Shown: positions 1-8,645, counted from the first letter of the stretch. The stretch is DNA of 64,000 bases from Natrialba magadii ATCC 43099 (GCF_000025625.1 NC_013923.1:62001-126000), one strand, 5' to 3'. Program-made: numbers and translations. Notes: a model not told the origin generated them from the sequence alone.

Positions 1-174
1 AGGTGGACGTTGCGAAGGCCGATCGTTTCGAAGGCGTCACGGACGTTCTGCACCGTCCCGTTCGCCCTGCTGTCCGGCCATTCGGTTTCCGATGTCGACC
101 AGATCCTCCAGCACGTCCCGGTGGAAGGTGCTCGTGTACGCGTCGCCGACGACCTCGTTCGGGAGTTTTGTCAT
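1..174 (-). pseudogene. M28-family peptidase, 5' end, frameshifted and cut by the window edge
   Basis: The reverse strand opens with an ATG at 174 and codes for 45 residues, including the stretch VLEDLVDIGNRMAGQQGE. This resembles the start of haloarchaeal M28 metallopeptidases (zinc aminopeptidase family); that match is from memory. The frame then hits TGA at 37-39. Another frame immediately continues sensibly as NVRDAFETIGLRNVHL to the window edge, so a small indel near position 45-55 would restore one protein. The rest of the gene lies outside the window. A sequencing error cannot be excluded. Confidence 0.5.
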
Positions 175-409
175 GAATGGGTGGCCGTGGGGCTGTCAAA
201 AGAAGCTGTGGAATGCGGAACTCTCACATGGATGTCGGTTCGGGCCAGTGTACTGAAGCTGTGCTAGCCGAACTGGCTATTCTGCTCTCTCTATACTGAC
301 AGGAGAACGGATTTGTACGCGTCAACTCGTGTGTAGTCGACTTCTGACTGGCTACTCGTCTGTCGTCGTCTGCACAGCCGTTGCAATCGTCCGGCTTCCT
401 AATACTTTT

Positions 410-425
410 GACTGACTGGTTAGTA
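410..425. promoter_or_regulatory. TetR-type operator-like dyad before the tetR remnant
   Basis: GACTGAC-TG-GTTAGTA is an imperfect inverted repeat with 5 of 7 arm positions paired, 16 nt before the remnant tetR ATG. It resembles the TGACT/AGTCA dyads seen in front of haloarchaeal tetR genes. No binding evidence exists. Confidence 0.3.
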
Positions 426-440
426 AGCACTCGTACTCGA

Positions 441-755
441 ATGGACGATTCGGAACGAGCACTTCTTGAAGCGACCTATCGCGCTCTCTGCGAATACGGC
501 TACGTGGACCTGACGATGCAAGGGATTGTGGACGAACCGGCGCTGCGCAAGACGATCGTTGACGGTGTCGATGTGGGTGAGTTCGACGATCACGCCAATC
601 CCGATCTGACAGTCGACCTCTCGACGACGGCGAGTAAGGGTGCCCACACACGGCAGGTTGCTGGTTCTCATCAGATTGGCTGCACTTGCGGGGCTGCATG
701 CACGTTCGTCGTCACTTCCCTTGTCGGCGAGAACGCATCAGAGGTGACCACCTGA
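441..755 (+). pseudogene. TetR-family regulator with internal deletion
   Basis: The first 33 codons match the DNA-binding helix-turn-helix start of haloarchaeal TetR/AcrR repressors (MDDSERALLEATYRALCEYG, then DLTMQGI). After DEPAL the reading jumps directly to a stretch that looks like the C-terminal end of the same family (VDGVDVGEFDDHANPDL, then KGAHTRQVA). The normal protein is about 190-200 residues. The central ligand-binding helices are absent here and the tail runs on to a stop that overlaps the next ATG. I infer that the middle of the gene was deleted. The following MATE exporter would be its natural target, so loss of repression is possible. A small protein made from the remnant could still hold a DNA-binding domain. 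Confidence 0.6.
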
Positions 756-2257
756 TGGGGATCAGGGAGTCTGTCGACTCGCTGTTTAAGGGTCCTGAGT
801 CGCTAGATCTCACGTCAGGTGGTATCAGCTGGCCGCTATTTTACCTCTCGCTGCCGATCATTATCCAGAATCTCTTTCAGGTGTTGTACAACCTGGCCGA
901 TACCTTTTGGCTTGGCCGCCACAGCACCGAGGCGCTGTCTGCGATTACGTTTGCATTCCCGATCGTTTTCCTGATGATTTCTCTTGCCCTGGGCGTCTCT
1001 GTTGCGGGGAGCGTCCTCGTCGCCCAGCATACTGGGGCTGGCAACGAGAAGCGTGCCGCATACGCCGCCTCGCAGACGATGGCTTACGCGTTCATCATCT
1101 CTATTGTGCTGGGCGTTCTGGGGTACGCCTTCGTCGACGACATCACTGTACTCCTCGGCGTGAACGAAACTGTCGCGCCGCTGGTCGTCGAATACATGCG
1201 CATCTACGCTATCGGCCTGTTCGCCGTCTTTGGCTTCGCGGTCTTTATGGCGCTCATGCGCGGCTACGGCGATACGGTGACGCCGATGTACGTTATGGCC
1301 GGATCGGTGGTTCTTAACATCGTCATCGACCCGATCCTTATCTTCGGTTTCGACGCGAATCCGTTGTTCGGCTTTCTCGGCCTCGGTGGACTGGAAGCTG
1401 CGGCACTCGACGCAACAGGGTACACCGGCTGGGGGATCGGCGGTGCCGCGGTGGCAACGGTGTTCTCGCGGGCAGTCGCGCTGGTGATCGGGCTCGCCAT
1501 CCTGTTCCGTGGCAATCACGGCGTACAGATTCGCCTCTCGGAGATGGTTCCGGACCTCGAGTTCGGCCGAACCATCCTCGACATTGGACTACCGGCCTCC
1601 GTCGAGGGGGCAGCCCGATCGCTCTCTATCACTGCACTTCTCGTCGTCGTCGCGACCTTCCCGAACGCAGTCAGCGGGGCGTATGGCATCGGGACGCGAA
1701 TCTTTTCGGTGATCTTCTTGCCGGCACTCGCCGTCTCGCAGGGGATCGAGACGATGACCGGCCAGAATATTGGGGCCGAAGAACTCGATCGCGCCGCCGA
1801 GACAAATCACTTCGGTGCACGTGCCATGCTGGTGCTCCTCACGGTGGGCGGCGGACTCATTATGCTCGCCGCGAGACCGATCGCCGGCATCTTTTCACCC
1901 GACCCGGCAGTCGTCGACCACACCACGACCTTCCTCCGTGTGACTGGGCTTTCCTTCGGATTCATCGGCGTCATGCGGGCCTACACCGGTGGTTTCCGCG
2001 GTGCCGGTCACACGATGATCGCGGCCATCATCTCTCTCGTGACGCTTGGTTTCGTTCGGCTCCCGGTCGCCTGGCTCGCCTCGGGTCCACTCGACGTAAT
2101 GGGCCTCTGGATCGCTTTCCCAATCTCGAATATCGTCGGTGGGGTCGTCGCGTATCTCTGGTTCAAGCGCGACACCTGGCGCGACGGTAACCTGACTGAG
2201 AGTAGCCCGTCACCCGAGGGACTCGAGTCGAACGTCGCATCGACTGACAATGACTGA
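755..2257 (+). CDS. MATE-family multidrug/Na+ (or H+) antiporter
   Basis: A 500-residue integral membrane protein with about 12 hydrophobic segments in two homologous halves, the expected MATE size. It exports cationic drugs or organic cations using an ion gradient. Residues 20-40 carry the typical start of the first bundle (SWPLFYLSLPIIIQNLFQ). The ATG at 755 is chosen because it overlaps the TGA of the tetR remnant and follows GAGGTGA at 741-747, a good ribosome binding site. The acidic C-terminal tail is haloarchaeal in style. Its neighbour suggests a former TetR-controlled efflux operon. Confidence 0.9.
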   Translation: MGIRESVDSLFKGPESLDLTSGGISWPLFYLSLPIIIQNLFQVLYNLADTFWLGRHSTEALSAITFAFPIVFLMISLALGVSVAGSVLVAQHTGAGNEKRAAYAASQTMAYAFIISIVLGVLGYAFVDDITVLLGVNETVAPLVVEYMRIYAIGLFAVFGFAVFMALMRGYGDTVTPMYVMAGSVVLNIVIDPILIFGFDANPLFGFLGLGGLEAAALDATGYTGWGIGGAAVATVFSRAVALVIGLAILFRGNHGVQIRLSEMVPDLEFGRTILDIGLPASVEGAARSLSITALLVVVATFPNAVSGAYGIGTRIFSVIFLPALAVSQGIETMTGQNIGAEELDRAAETNHFGARAMLVLLTVGGGLIMLAARPIAGIFSPDPAVVDHTTTFLRVTGLSFGFIGVMRAYTGGFRGAGHTMIAAIISLVTLGFVRLPVAWLASGPLDVMGLWIAFPISNIVGGVVAYLWFKRDTWRDGNLTESSPSPEGLESNVASTDND

Positions 2258-2329
2258 TCGTTCGTTGTGACCTGTGACGGTTCTCCCCGTACAGGACCCT
2301 ACCGGGAAACCGATGGTCGAGCACTCGTT

Positions 2330-2983
2330 CTACCCTGGTCCGAAGGCCGCGATGTCAGCGCCCACTGTCGCCAGCGCATCGGCGGGATTCGGGTCGCTGT
2401 CGGCCAGATGCGTGTACTGGTGTTCCGGGATGGTCGACAGTGCTGCTGTAACGGCCTCACTGTACGGCTCGACGCCCGGCTCTGTGGGTTCCTCGCCACC
2501 CCAGATGTCTCGGATGACAGTCATCGAATCGATGCGCACTTCCAGCCTGTCCGGTTCGTAGCGAGCCAACAGTTCGGAGAGCCCGAGCTGAAGGGCGGCG
2601 TATTCGGCGGTGTTGTTCCCCGTTCGGGAGCCGACAGGCCGGCCAAGGGGAGCGAGTTGCTCCTCCCCGCCGTCCATGATGACAGCGCCCGCTCCTGCGG
2701 GGCCAGGGTTGCCGCGCGAGCTGCCGTCGACGTAGAGGACGAATGTGCTGCTCGTCGGCTCCGAGATCGGTGGCCGGGTGAGGCCTGACTCTCGCAGGTT
2801 CTCGAGTGCTTCCCGCAACTCGGTCGGCGTGGTCGCGGGGTCAAATAGACCGCCGTAGCCGGGGACGGCGTCGTCGATGGCGTCAGTGGCGGCCGCCATT
2901 TCGTAGCCGACGCCCGCAAGTACGTCGTCGACGAGCGTGGCGAGCGGCGAGAGATGTTCGTTCGAGAGTGGTTCGTCGGTCAC
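2330..2983 (-). CDS. rnhA: Ribonuclease HI (RNase H fold)
   Basis: A 217-residue protein that cleaves RNA in RNA-DNA hybrids. The C-terminal 140 residues form the RNase H fold, with YVDGSSRGNPGPAGAG (first catalytic Asp), NTAEYAAL (catalytic Glu) and RIDSMTVI (second Asp) all visible; a late acidic residue is in SDPNPADAL. The first 70 residues are the N-terminal extension found in haloarchaeal RNase HI. It converges on the MATE gene, with about 70 bp between the stops. The ATG at 2983 starts the only full-length frame. Confidence 0.9.
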   Translation of the reverse strand: MTDEPLSNEHLSPLATLVDDVLAGVGYEMAAATDAIDDAVPGYGGLFDPATTPTELREALENLRESGLTRPPISEPTSSTFVLYVDGSSRGNPGPAGAGAVIMDGGEEQLAPLGRPVGSRTGNNTAEYAALQLGLSELLARYEPDRLEVRIDSMTVIRDIWGGEEPTEPGVEPYSEAVTAALSTIPEHQYTHLADSDPNPADALATVGADIAAFGPG

Positions 2984-2988
2984 GCTAT

Positions 2989-3037
2989 TTGCACCTCACG
3001 GCTTTGACTCCAGGACCTTTGCACCTCACGGCTTTGC
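2989..3037. repeat. 19-bp direct repeat in the rnhA upstream region
   Basis: TTTGCACCTCACGGCTTTG occurs at 2989-3007 and again at 3019-3037, exactly 30 bp apart. A third partial echo (TTGCACCC) follows. It lies just upstream of rnhA, where a promoter is expected, so it could be a duplicated regulatory site or simply slippage. Confidence 0.6.
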
Positions 3038-3183
3038 CTTGCACCCTTGTTCCCGGACGATTTCGGTGGCTGGTCGCACCACTGCATACCGGTTCTCGGT
3101 GGTCAAGCAGGATAATTGGACTGAAGAATGTCCGTATACCTCGCAAGTATCCTTTTCGGGATGGGGCTCAAAGCAGTGACAAT

Positions 3184-3591
3184 ATGGGTGAACGGGCTGA
3201 AACTGACCCCACTATACTCCTCGTTGAGGACAACCCTGGCGATGTTCGCCTCATTGAGGAGGCACTTCAGGAACCTGTCAACTCTCTCTATATCACGCGA
3301 AATGGGAGGGAAGCACTCGACTTTCTACACCGACGTAACGAGTTCAGCGATGCCCCTCGTCCCGACGTCGTTCTCCTCGATTTGAACTTACCCAAAGTCG
3401 ATGGCGGCCAGGTTCTCGATGAGATCCGAAGCGATCCTGACCTCGCCCACATTCGCGTCGTTGTCATCACCAGCGCACGGGCAGAGCACACTGCTCTCGA
3501 ACCGGGCGCGATCAACGAAGAGGATTTCATCACCAAACCTGCTGACCCCGACGAGTTTCTGGCCCGCGTGCGGACAGTAATCTTCGACTGA
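3184..3591 (+). CDS. Single-domain response regulator (CheY/Rcp1-like receiver)
   Basis: A 135-residue receiver domain with no output domain. The acidic pair E15-D16 (LLVEDNPGD), phosphoacceptor Asp66 (VVLLDLNLPK), the Ser/Thr in VVITSAR and the Lys in FITKPAD are all in place. Such Rcp-like receivers shuttle phosphate from PAS-type histidine kinases in haloarchaea. The ATG at 3184 precedes TILLVEDN at the usual spacing; longer in-frame starts would add an unrelated tail. The loop after ITSAR is slightly unusual (EHTALEPGAINEED). The partner kinase is not adjacent. Confidence 0.85.
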   Translation: MGERAETDPTILLVEDNPGDVRLIEEALQEPVNSLYITRNGREALDFLHRRNEFSDAPRPDVVLLDLNLPKVDGGQVLDEIRSDPDLAHIRVVVITSARAEHTALEPGAINEEDFITKPADPDEFLARVRTVIFD

Positions 3592-3815
3592 AACGTTCCC
3601 GGGGCAGGATGTGCATATGAGTTCGCCTCTATGACCGTCGCTCTCAATCCGGTGACTTCAATCGGAAGCGATCTCCTGCGCCGCTGTCTGCGTCGACGGA
3701 AGCGTGAACGCATTACCGCACCGATCTGTCACCGTCATCTGTACGGCCCCTGAGTCTCGAGTTCACTCTCTACTGACAGCTCTTCCGTGACACTCAGAAG
3801 GGGTCCACGGGCGGG

Positions 3816-4463
3816 TCACTGTTGTGACAGCTTCTCAGCAAACCACTCTCCTGCATGATCGGCGACCGTCTCGAGTGCACCCGGTTCTTCGAAGAGGTGC
3901 GACGCGCCGTCGACGATCTCGAGTGATTTCTCTCCTGCCAGCAGGTCGAACGCTTCCTCGTTCCACTCGAGGACGGGATGGTCGTTTCCACCGACGATGA
4001 AGAGCGTCGCTGCCGTCACGTCGTCGAGGACAGGTTCTGCCAGGTCGACGCGACCGCCGCGCGAGACGACGGCTTCGACATCGGTTTCGGGACGTGCCGC
4101 GGCTCGAAGCGCCGCCGCGGAGCCAGTACTGGACCCGAAGTAGCCGAGTTGCAAGTCGGCGGTATCTTCGCGGTCCCGAACCCAGTGTGTGGCGCCAACG
4201 AGACGATCGGTTAACAGCCCGATATCGAATCGCGTGTCGTACGTCTGGTCTTCGGTTTCGGTGAGCAGGTCGAACAATAGCGTCCCGACGCCGCGTGTAC
4301 GGAGGCGTTCGGCGACGAAGTTGTTCCGTGGACTGTGTCTGCTGCTCCCACTGCCGTGGGCGAACAGGACGAGGCCGGTTGCACCGTCGGGCACGATCAA
4401 CTCTCCCTCGAGTGCAACGTCGTCGACGGTGACGGTGACAGTTGCGTTTGTCGGTGTACCCAT
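3816..4463 (-). CDS. Alpha/beta hydrolase of the dienelactone hydrolase type
   Basis: A 215-residue cytoplasmic alpha/beta hydrolase. The oxyanion strand reads LVLFAHGSGSSRHSPRN. The nucleophile elbow is GSSTGSAAAL, the acid Asp is in VGGNDHPVL and the His is in DGASHLFEE, so the catalytic triad is complete. This class is annotated as dienelactone hydrolase-like in many archaea, often linked to phosphoribosyltransferases, and its substrate is unknown. The ATG at 4463 is preferred over a start 7 codons upstream because it begins with the family's usual N-terminus. Confidence 0.8.
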   Translation of the reverse strand: MGTPTNATVTVTVDDVALEGELIVPDGATGLVLFAHGSGSSRHSPRNNFVAERLRTRGVGTLLFDLLTETEDQTYDTRFDIGLLTDRLVGATHWVRDREDTADLQLGYFGSSTGSAAALRAAARPETDVEAVVSRGGRVDLAEPVLDDVTAATLFIVGGNDHPVLEWNEEAFDLLAGEKSLEIVDGASHLFEEPGALETVADHAGEWFAEKLSQQ

Positions 4464-4580
4464 CAGTGATTGTCCGACGACCACGCTATTGAGTCTGGAG
4501 GGGGATCGTACATTGATTGATATGTCTCTGTCCGATCAGACCCTGTGAAGGGACTGTAGGGGACGTGTTGCAAACGTCAT

Positions 4581-4645
4581 CTATAGTAGTCACTGCACGT
4601 CACTACACGTCACTACACACCTGGTCGCACGACGAGCGCGGTTCG
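4581..4645. mobile_element. Partial, rearranged copy of the 86-bp MITE-like element
   Basis: CTATAGTAGTCACTGCACGTCACTACAC followed by ACACCTGGTCGC matches one end of the element found complete at 21941, 42936 and 63208. Here the internal CACGTCACTACA part is duplicated, and the other end has decayed into unrelated sequence near 4645. Confidence 0.6.
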
Positions 4646-4697
4646 GAGCGAGCGGAGGGACATCGACACCGCTGCTAGTTTCGGCTGGCAGGTGCTC

Positions 4698-5573
4698 CTA
4701 TCCAACCGTCAGAATCGGAGACGCTGTCCGCCGAAGGACACGCGCCGTCGTACTTCCGAGCAAGTCGCCCGTCGCTCCGCCCACTCCTCTGGTTCCCAGG
4801 ACGACGAGATCGCCACCGACCCCGTCGGCGTACGTGGTGATTTCCTCGTGAGGGATCCCTCGGCGAACGTCGGTGTTCACTGACAGCCCGCGGTCACGTC
4901 CGTCAGTAGCGACCACCTCTACTGCATTCTGGCCACCTTCCCGCAATAGACCGATGATGCTCCGCGGCGCGTCCTTGAGGTCGTACGTCGCCGTGTCGAT
5001 AACGTAGGAGACGGAGACATCCGCGTCGTACGTTTCCGCGATTTCGAGACCCCGTTCCGCGGCGCGCTCAGCGGCATCGCTCCCGTCCGTGGCGATTACG
5101 ACGCGATCGTAGTCGACCTCGTCGACGTCGGCAGCAGCCTCGTCGGTCACTGGGACAGCTACGACCGGCGCGTCGGCGAGCGCGACCACGCGTTCGGTCG
5201 TGCTTCCGAGTCCGACCTGTTCGACCCCGGTCCGACCGTGACGTCCCATGACGATCAGCTCAACACCGTGCTCGGCCGCATAGTCGAGGATGACCTGATG
5301 GGGCACTCCCTCACGAACGACTCGAGTAGTCTCGATATCGAGAGCAGTAGCGTGGTCGTGAATTCGTGCGATAGCGTCCCGTCCTCGCTGTTCGAGCGGC
5401 TGGTGGAGCTGTTCGTGCTGGTCACTGCTGAGGGTATCGGGTCCGGGTTGTGCAGCCACGACGTGAAGGACGTGGACGCTGGCTCCAACCCTCTGTGCGA
5501 AGTTCAGCGTGCGATTCACCAGTTCGTCGGACCCGCCGCTCCCGTTTACCGGGAGGAGGATGGTGGAGTACAT
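4698..5573 (-). CDS. Universal stress protein, two tandem UspA domains
   Basis: A 291-residue protein with two UspA folds. Domain 1 spans about residues 1-140, with ILLPVNGSGGSDEL and the nucleotide-binding loop MGRHGRTGVEQVGLGSTTERV. Domain 2 spans about 150-291, with VVIATDGSDAAERA and LGTRGVGGATGDLLGSTTARV. The G-2x-G-9x-G(S/T) loops suggest that both can bind ATP. The start at 5573 (MYSTILLPV) is the usual Usp start; a further in-frame start 10 codons upstream is less likely. Usp proteins are typically induced in stress, but the specific role is unknown. Confidence 0.88.
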   Translation of the reverse strand: MYSTILLPVNGSGGSDELVNRTLNFAQRVGASVHVLHVVAAQPGPDTLSSDQHEQLHQPLEQRGRDAIARIHDHATALDIETTRVVREGVPHQVILDYAAEHGVELIVMGRHGRTGVEQVGLGSTTERVVALADAPVVAVPVTDEAAADVDEVDYDRVVIATDGSDAAERAAERGLEIAETYDADVSVSYVIDTATYDLKDAPRSIIGLLREGGQNAVEVVATDGRDRGLSVNTDVRRGIPHEEITTYADGVGGDLVVLGTRGVGGATGDLLGSTTARVLRRTASPILTVG

Positions 5574-6146
5574 TGTGCCACCACTCCTACACCAGCGAAG
5601 CATATGAAACGACCACGGGCCTCGCCGGTCTTCTTCTGTCGCTGGTCTTCTTCCGTCGCCGCTCTTCTTCCGTCACCGGTCGAAGCGGCGGGCCGGGGTG
5701 TGGGTGGGGGTGGGAGTGGGAGTGAGACACCGACCAACACGCGATCTGTGGCACTGATCCGGAACGATGTCATGGGTACTGCACCCGGAAGACGGGCCCA
5801 GGTACGCCGACAATGACTGACAGCAGACCGTATGCGGTACCCGATCGACCCGTGTCAGCTCGCGTCGGCGACCGGCGACTCGTTCGTCGAACCCAGGAGC
5901 GCTCACTGGCACTCGAGTGCAAACCACAACTGGCGACCGACGGCGGTCAGGCGAACCCTGAATCCACTTTGTCGGCACCTCTCAGACTCCGGGCTGCGTT
6001 CTTCGGGGGTCTGTCTCGTTTTCCACCTGCGCTGGCGATTGTCCGCTGTGTCACGCGGCCGGTAACGGCGACCCCGTGGCGTCGACGCTCATTGGTTTTC
6101 GAGCCCTTTGCTGGCGGGTACTCGAGTCCCACGCTTCGGGGGAGGG

Positions 6147-6210
6147 GTGGAGTAGGTGTGGGGTAGGTGTGGGGTAGGTGTGGGGTAGGTGTGGAGTAGG
6201 TGTGGGGGTA
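6147..6210 (+). repeat. 11-bp tandem repeat (TAGGTGTGGGG), about five units
   Basis: Units of TAGGTGTGGGG run from about 6147 to 6210, with single-base variants (GGAGTAGG in the first and last). No coding frame is associated with it. Confidence 0.85.
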
Positions 6211-6220
6211 CTCGAGTCCG

Positions 6221-6296
6221 TTTCTGCAGTGGGTTGTGTTTCACTGGGTGGTGGGTTTGGTTGCGGTTCTGTGTGGTGTCCGTGATTGGATTACTG
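6221..6296 (+). repeat. Dispersed repeat, copy A
   Basis: TTTCTGCAGTGGGTTGTGTT followed by a GT-rich stretch and TCCGTGATTGGATTACTGG matches copy B at 8959-9048 over most of its length. A partial copy C (GGGGGTATCTGTGGTTGGAT) lies at about 7084-7113. All three lie in the same accessory region, next to small unknown genes or gene fragments. Confidence 0.6.
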
Positions 6297-6358
6297 GTAG
6301 CCGTTCGGACATCTTCACAATATTATTGTTGTTTGGGTCGAATATAATATCTAATCGA

Positions 6359-6859
6359 ATGAATTTAAGTCGAAGGAAATTCCTCGGGACGGCGGCTGCT
6401 GGACTTGTCTCAAGTACTGCTGGGTGTACCTCGGCCCTCACTTCCGAAGATGTGGGATTAGTATATGTGTCAGTACTGAATATGCACGAGGGAAGTGCCG
6501 ATGTAACAGTGACCATTCGTGCTGCCGAGTCAGAACCAGTAGCCGAAACGATACGGCTAGAGTCGAACCAACACGGACAAGATGTGAACGAGACATCACA
6601 CCCTCCGTACCAAGCGTATATCCCTCCTATTTGGGAGGAGGAAGCAGCGTATTTCGAAGTAACCGGAGAACTCAGCGGAGTCAATGAACAGTTCTCTACG
6701 GTTGGTGAAGCAACCGAGGAAAGCAATTATATCGGACTACATGGACACGTCCATCCTGACGGAGAGTCACTGATCTGGTCTATCGAACGGATTGCTCCTG
6801 AAGACGTTTCTGAATATCAAGCGGCAACCGAACGTCTCACAGCTAACTCGAGTGACTGA
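6359..6859 (+). CDS. Small Tat-exported lipoprotein of unknown function
   Basis: A 166-residue protein starting MNLSRRKFLGTAAAGL, with a twin-arginine signal and a lipobox (STAGC) that would anchor it outside the membrane. The mature part is a beta-rich, acidic domain of about 140 residues (VSVLNMHEGSADVTVTIRAA and so on). It resembles small haloarchaeal lipoproteins with an Ig-like or NEW3-like fold, but no specific family is recognised. An AT-rich segment AATATAATATC at about 6341-6351 is the likely promoter, so the mRNA may have almost no leader. No operon partner is apparent. Confidence 0.7.
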   Translation: MNLSRRKFLGTAAAGLVSSTAGCTSALTSEDVGLVYVSVLNMHEGSADVTVTIRAAESEPVAETIRLESNQHGQDVNETSHPPYQAYIPPIWEEEAAYFEVTGELSGVNEQFSTVGEATEESNYIGLHGHVHPDGESLIWSIERIAPEDVSEYQAATERLTANSSD

Positions 6860-6863
6860 GTGA

Positions 6864-7058
6864 CGCGCAGACTCTCGTCACGGCGCTGGACTTCCAACTC
6901 AGCATCGAAGTGACAACGAGGGTCTGCTCCGTGACGCCACGTTCGGAGTGCGGGCGGTGTACAACGACTCTATCTGCTTCGTTAAACAAGGCGTGGACTG
7001 GGCCGTGGCTTCCGGTCGAGAGGCCGGCGACGTTGACCTCGTGACGAACACGACATAG
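6864..7058 (+). pseudogene. Possible C-terminal fragment of an unidentified gene
   Basis: This is an open frame of 64 codons with no usable start, ending at TAG 7056-7058. Its composition is protein-like (for example RDATFGVRAVYNDSICFVKQ and WAVASGREAGDVDLV), unlike the Arg/Ser-rich shadows nearby. I do not recognise the family. It could be the tail of a gene whose front was lost at the junction after the lipoprotein gene. Confidence 0.3.
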
Positions 7059-7287
7059 CGCGCCGTTGCGAAGGGCTCTGCGGGTGGGGGTATCTGTGGT
7101 TGGATTGCTGGGGAGCTGTGTGGACGGGGGTTGTAGTGTGGTCTAGTGTAGTGCAGTGTAGTGTTGTGTTCTCCCGGTATAGCAGAGTGTGACGCGATGG
7201 AACCTGATTTGTACGGTCCCAAAGACTGCGAACCCTCTTGCGCTCGCTCGAGAGGCTCTCTCAGAAGCATTCTACTACGACGGACAG

Positions 7288-7761
7288 TTACGGGGGATTC
7301 TCGAGCCCGTTTATGACGTCCAACGAGTCGTTCTCGTAGGCGTGCCTCCAGGCCTTGAGTACTGCCCTGGAGACTGTTTCGACGTCTCGTACTTCGATAC
7401 AGGTGTCTTCTACGTCGTCATCATCGTTCGATGCACACGGTGGTGGATGATGGTGGCCGTCATCGTTGGGCTCGGTGTAGCTGTGGAGGTGGACGTCCCA
7501 TCGGAAGTCGTGGGACGGATCCGAGTAGTGGATGTTGTAGTCGTCTTCAGTCGACCATCGCACGTCGAATCGACCAGTTGTGTGGTCACCAATCCCGTCG
7601 TCGAGGATGATCGTGAGTTCACCGGGATCGATATAGTCGTCGAGTTCAGCTGTCGCCAGCGGTTCCTGCGTCTCGGCGATGTCGCGAACGTCGAGCAGGG
7701 ATTTCCGATCGATCACTCCTCTGAGGCTGTGGGACTCATCAGTATCGTCGAGCGATGCCAT
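7288..7761 (-). CDS. TumE-like toxin (DUF6516-type) of a toxin-antitoxin pair
   Basis: A 157-residue acidic protein. Residues 45-105 follow the TumE/DUF6516 pattern as I know it. A strand (GRFDVRWSTEDDYNIHYSD) leads into DFRWDVHLHSY and a His/Pro-rich turn (DDGHHHPPPC). A helical C-terminus (VSRAVLKAWRHAYEN) follows. TumE is described as the toxin of TumE-TumA systems. The ATG at 7761 directly abuts the stop of the upstream HTH gene, giving the antitoxin-then-toxin order typical of type II pairs. The family match is from motif memory, not a search, and the toxin activity is inferred. Confidence 0.6.
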   Translation of the reverse strand: MASLDDTDESHSLRGVIDRKSLLDVRDIAETQEPLATAELDDYIDPGELTIILDDGIGDHTTGRFDVRWSTEDDYNIHYSDPSHDFRWDVHLHSYTEPNDDGHHHPPPCASNDDDDVEDTCIEVRDVETVSRAVLKAWRHAYENDSLDVINGLENPP

Positions 7762-8271
7762 CTATGTCGTCACGGTTTTTCGGACGTTGTCTTCTGCCTG
7801 ATCCAGCGCAAGGGCGACCTTTGCGAAGCTTAGATTCCGACGAGTGGTTTTCCATTGCTGGATCGTCTCCTCATCAGCGTCGGTCTCGGCCCAGGCGATG
7901 TCCGTTGGATCGTCGAGACCGGTCTCCCGTCGGTACGCCTCGATCTCAGCCTGCATTTCTTGTACTCTCGTGAGTAGCGTGTCCGAATCTGTGTTCTCGA
8001 GGATATCAGTGGCCTGCTCGAACGTAAGCGAGGCCCACGATCGAGCGTACAGCGTTGCTTTCGTCGTTGGGTCAGTCGCTGTTTCAACGAACCCATCTTC
8101 GGCAAGGTCCTCGAGGTGGGTTCGAGCCGTGTTTTCAGCAACGAGCGCCCGCTCTGCGATCTCCCCCGCAGTCTGTCCGTCGTACGCCCGACTCACGACG
8201 GATTTTATTCGCTGAAAGGTGGTTGTTTCCTCCTTCCAGTCAGCTTCTGCTTCCTCGTTTACGTTGCTCAT
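7762..8271 (-). CDS. Winged-helix regulator, probable antitoxin partner of the TumE-like protein
   Basis: A 169-residue protein. Residues 20-75 form a winged helix-turn-helix (FQRIKSVVSRAYDGQTAGEIA, then VAENTARTHLEDLAEDGFVE) of the TrmB/MarR/ArsR type, and residues 90-165 form helices that could bind the partner protein. It is transcribed first and its stop is immediately followed by the toxin ATG, so the two are almost certainly co-translated. A TATA-like AGATATATTAA at 8297-8307 lies about 28 nt upstream of the start. Autoregulation is expected for such antitoxins but is not shown here. Confidence 0.65.
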   Translation of the reverse strand: MSNVNEEAEADWKEETTTFQRIKSVVSRAYDGQTAGEIAERALVAENTARTHLEDLAEDGFVETATDPTTKATLYARSWASLTFEQATDILENTDSDTLLTRVQEMQAEIEAYRRETGLDDPTDIAWAETDADEETIQQWKTTRRNLSFAKVALALDQAEDNVRKTVTT

Positions 8272-8645
8272 CGGTCGTCTACTCCTACACTGCGGAGATA
8301 TATTAACCCGTGGACCAGCATATTGAGCTGGTGAGTAGCGGAGTGGTCTGGGAACTCAGTGTCGGGGGCGTTTGCACCCTCTCTTCAACGGACTCATCCT
8401 CGGCACCGGTCCCATACTGGAGGATGCACGCCCTTGATGGGAACTGGATCAACGTAGCTGAAGCCATTGGCAAACAAGTCGCTACAAGCACTGAGAGGGT
8501 GATTTCCGCATAGACCAACTAAAACCACTCCGCGTTACCCTTCAGCCGTAACTAAACACGTTCCTCGTTCGAAAGGCTAGTTATATACGCCCGCCCCTCA
8601 TAGAATAAGACGAGCGCAGAGGTGCTGCGTGGAGCCTGTGTGACC
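8272..8645. other. Intergenic stretch upstream of the toxin-antitoxin operon
   Basis: It holds the probable operon promoter at 8297-8307. A 67-codon frame on the plus strand starts with GTG at 8310 (it contains VPYWRMHALDGNWINVAEAIG) and could be a small gene, but it has no clear ribosome binding site or known family, so I do not call it. A second TATA-like TTATATACG lies at 8580-8588. Confidence 0.4.

Larger units (their letters stand above)
5574..6358. other. Gene-poor stretch with low-complexity repeats
   Basis: No convincing gene is present. The open frames here have Arg/Ser-rich shadow composition. The stretch contains a GT-rich tract near 5696-5725, an 11-bp tandem repeat (listed separately), a dispersed repeat at 6221, and an AT-rich promoter-like segment at 6318-6352 just before the lipoprotein gene. 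Confidence 0.6.

Noticed and set aside
836-1519. 227-codon open frame opposite the MATE gene
   Set aside because: His/Arg/Asp-rich composition typical of the reverse of GC-rich membrane-protein genes; it is a shadow.
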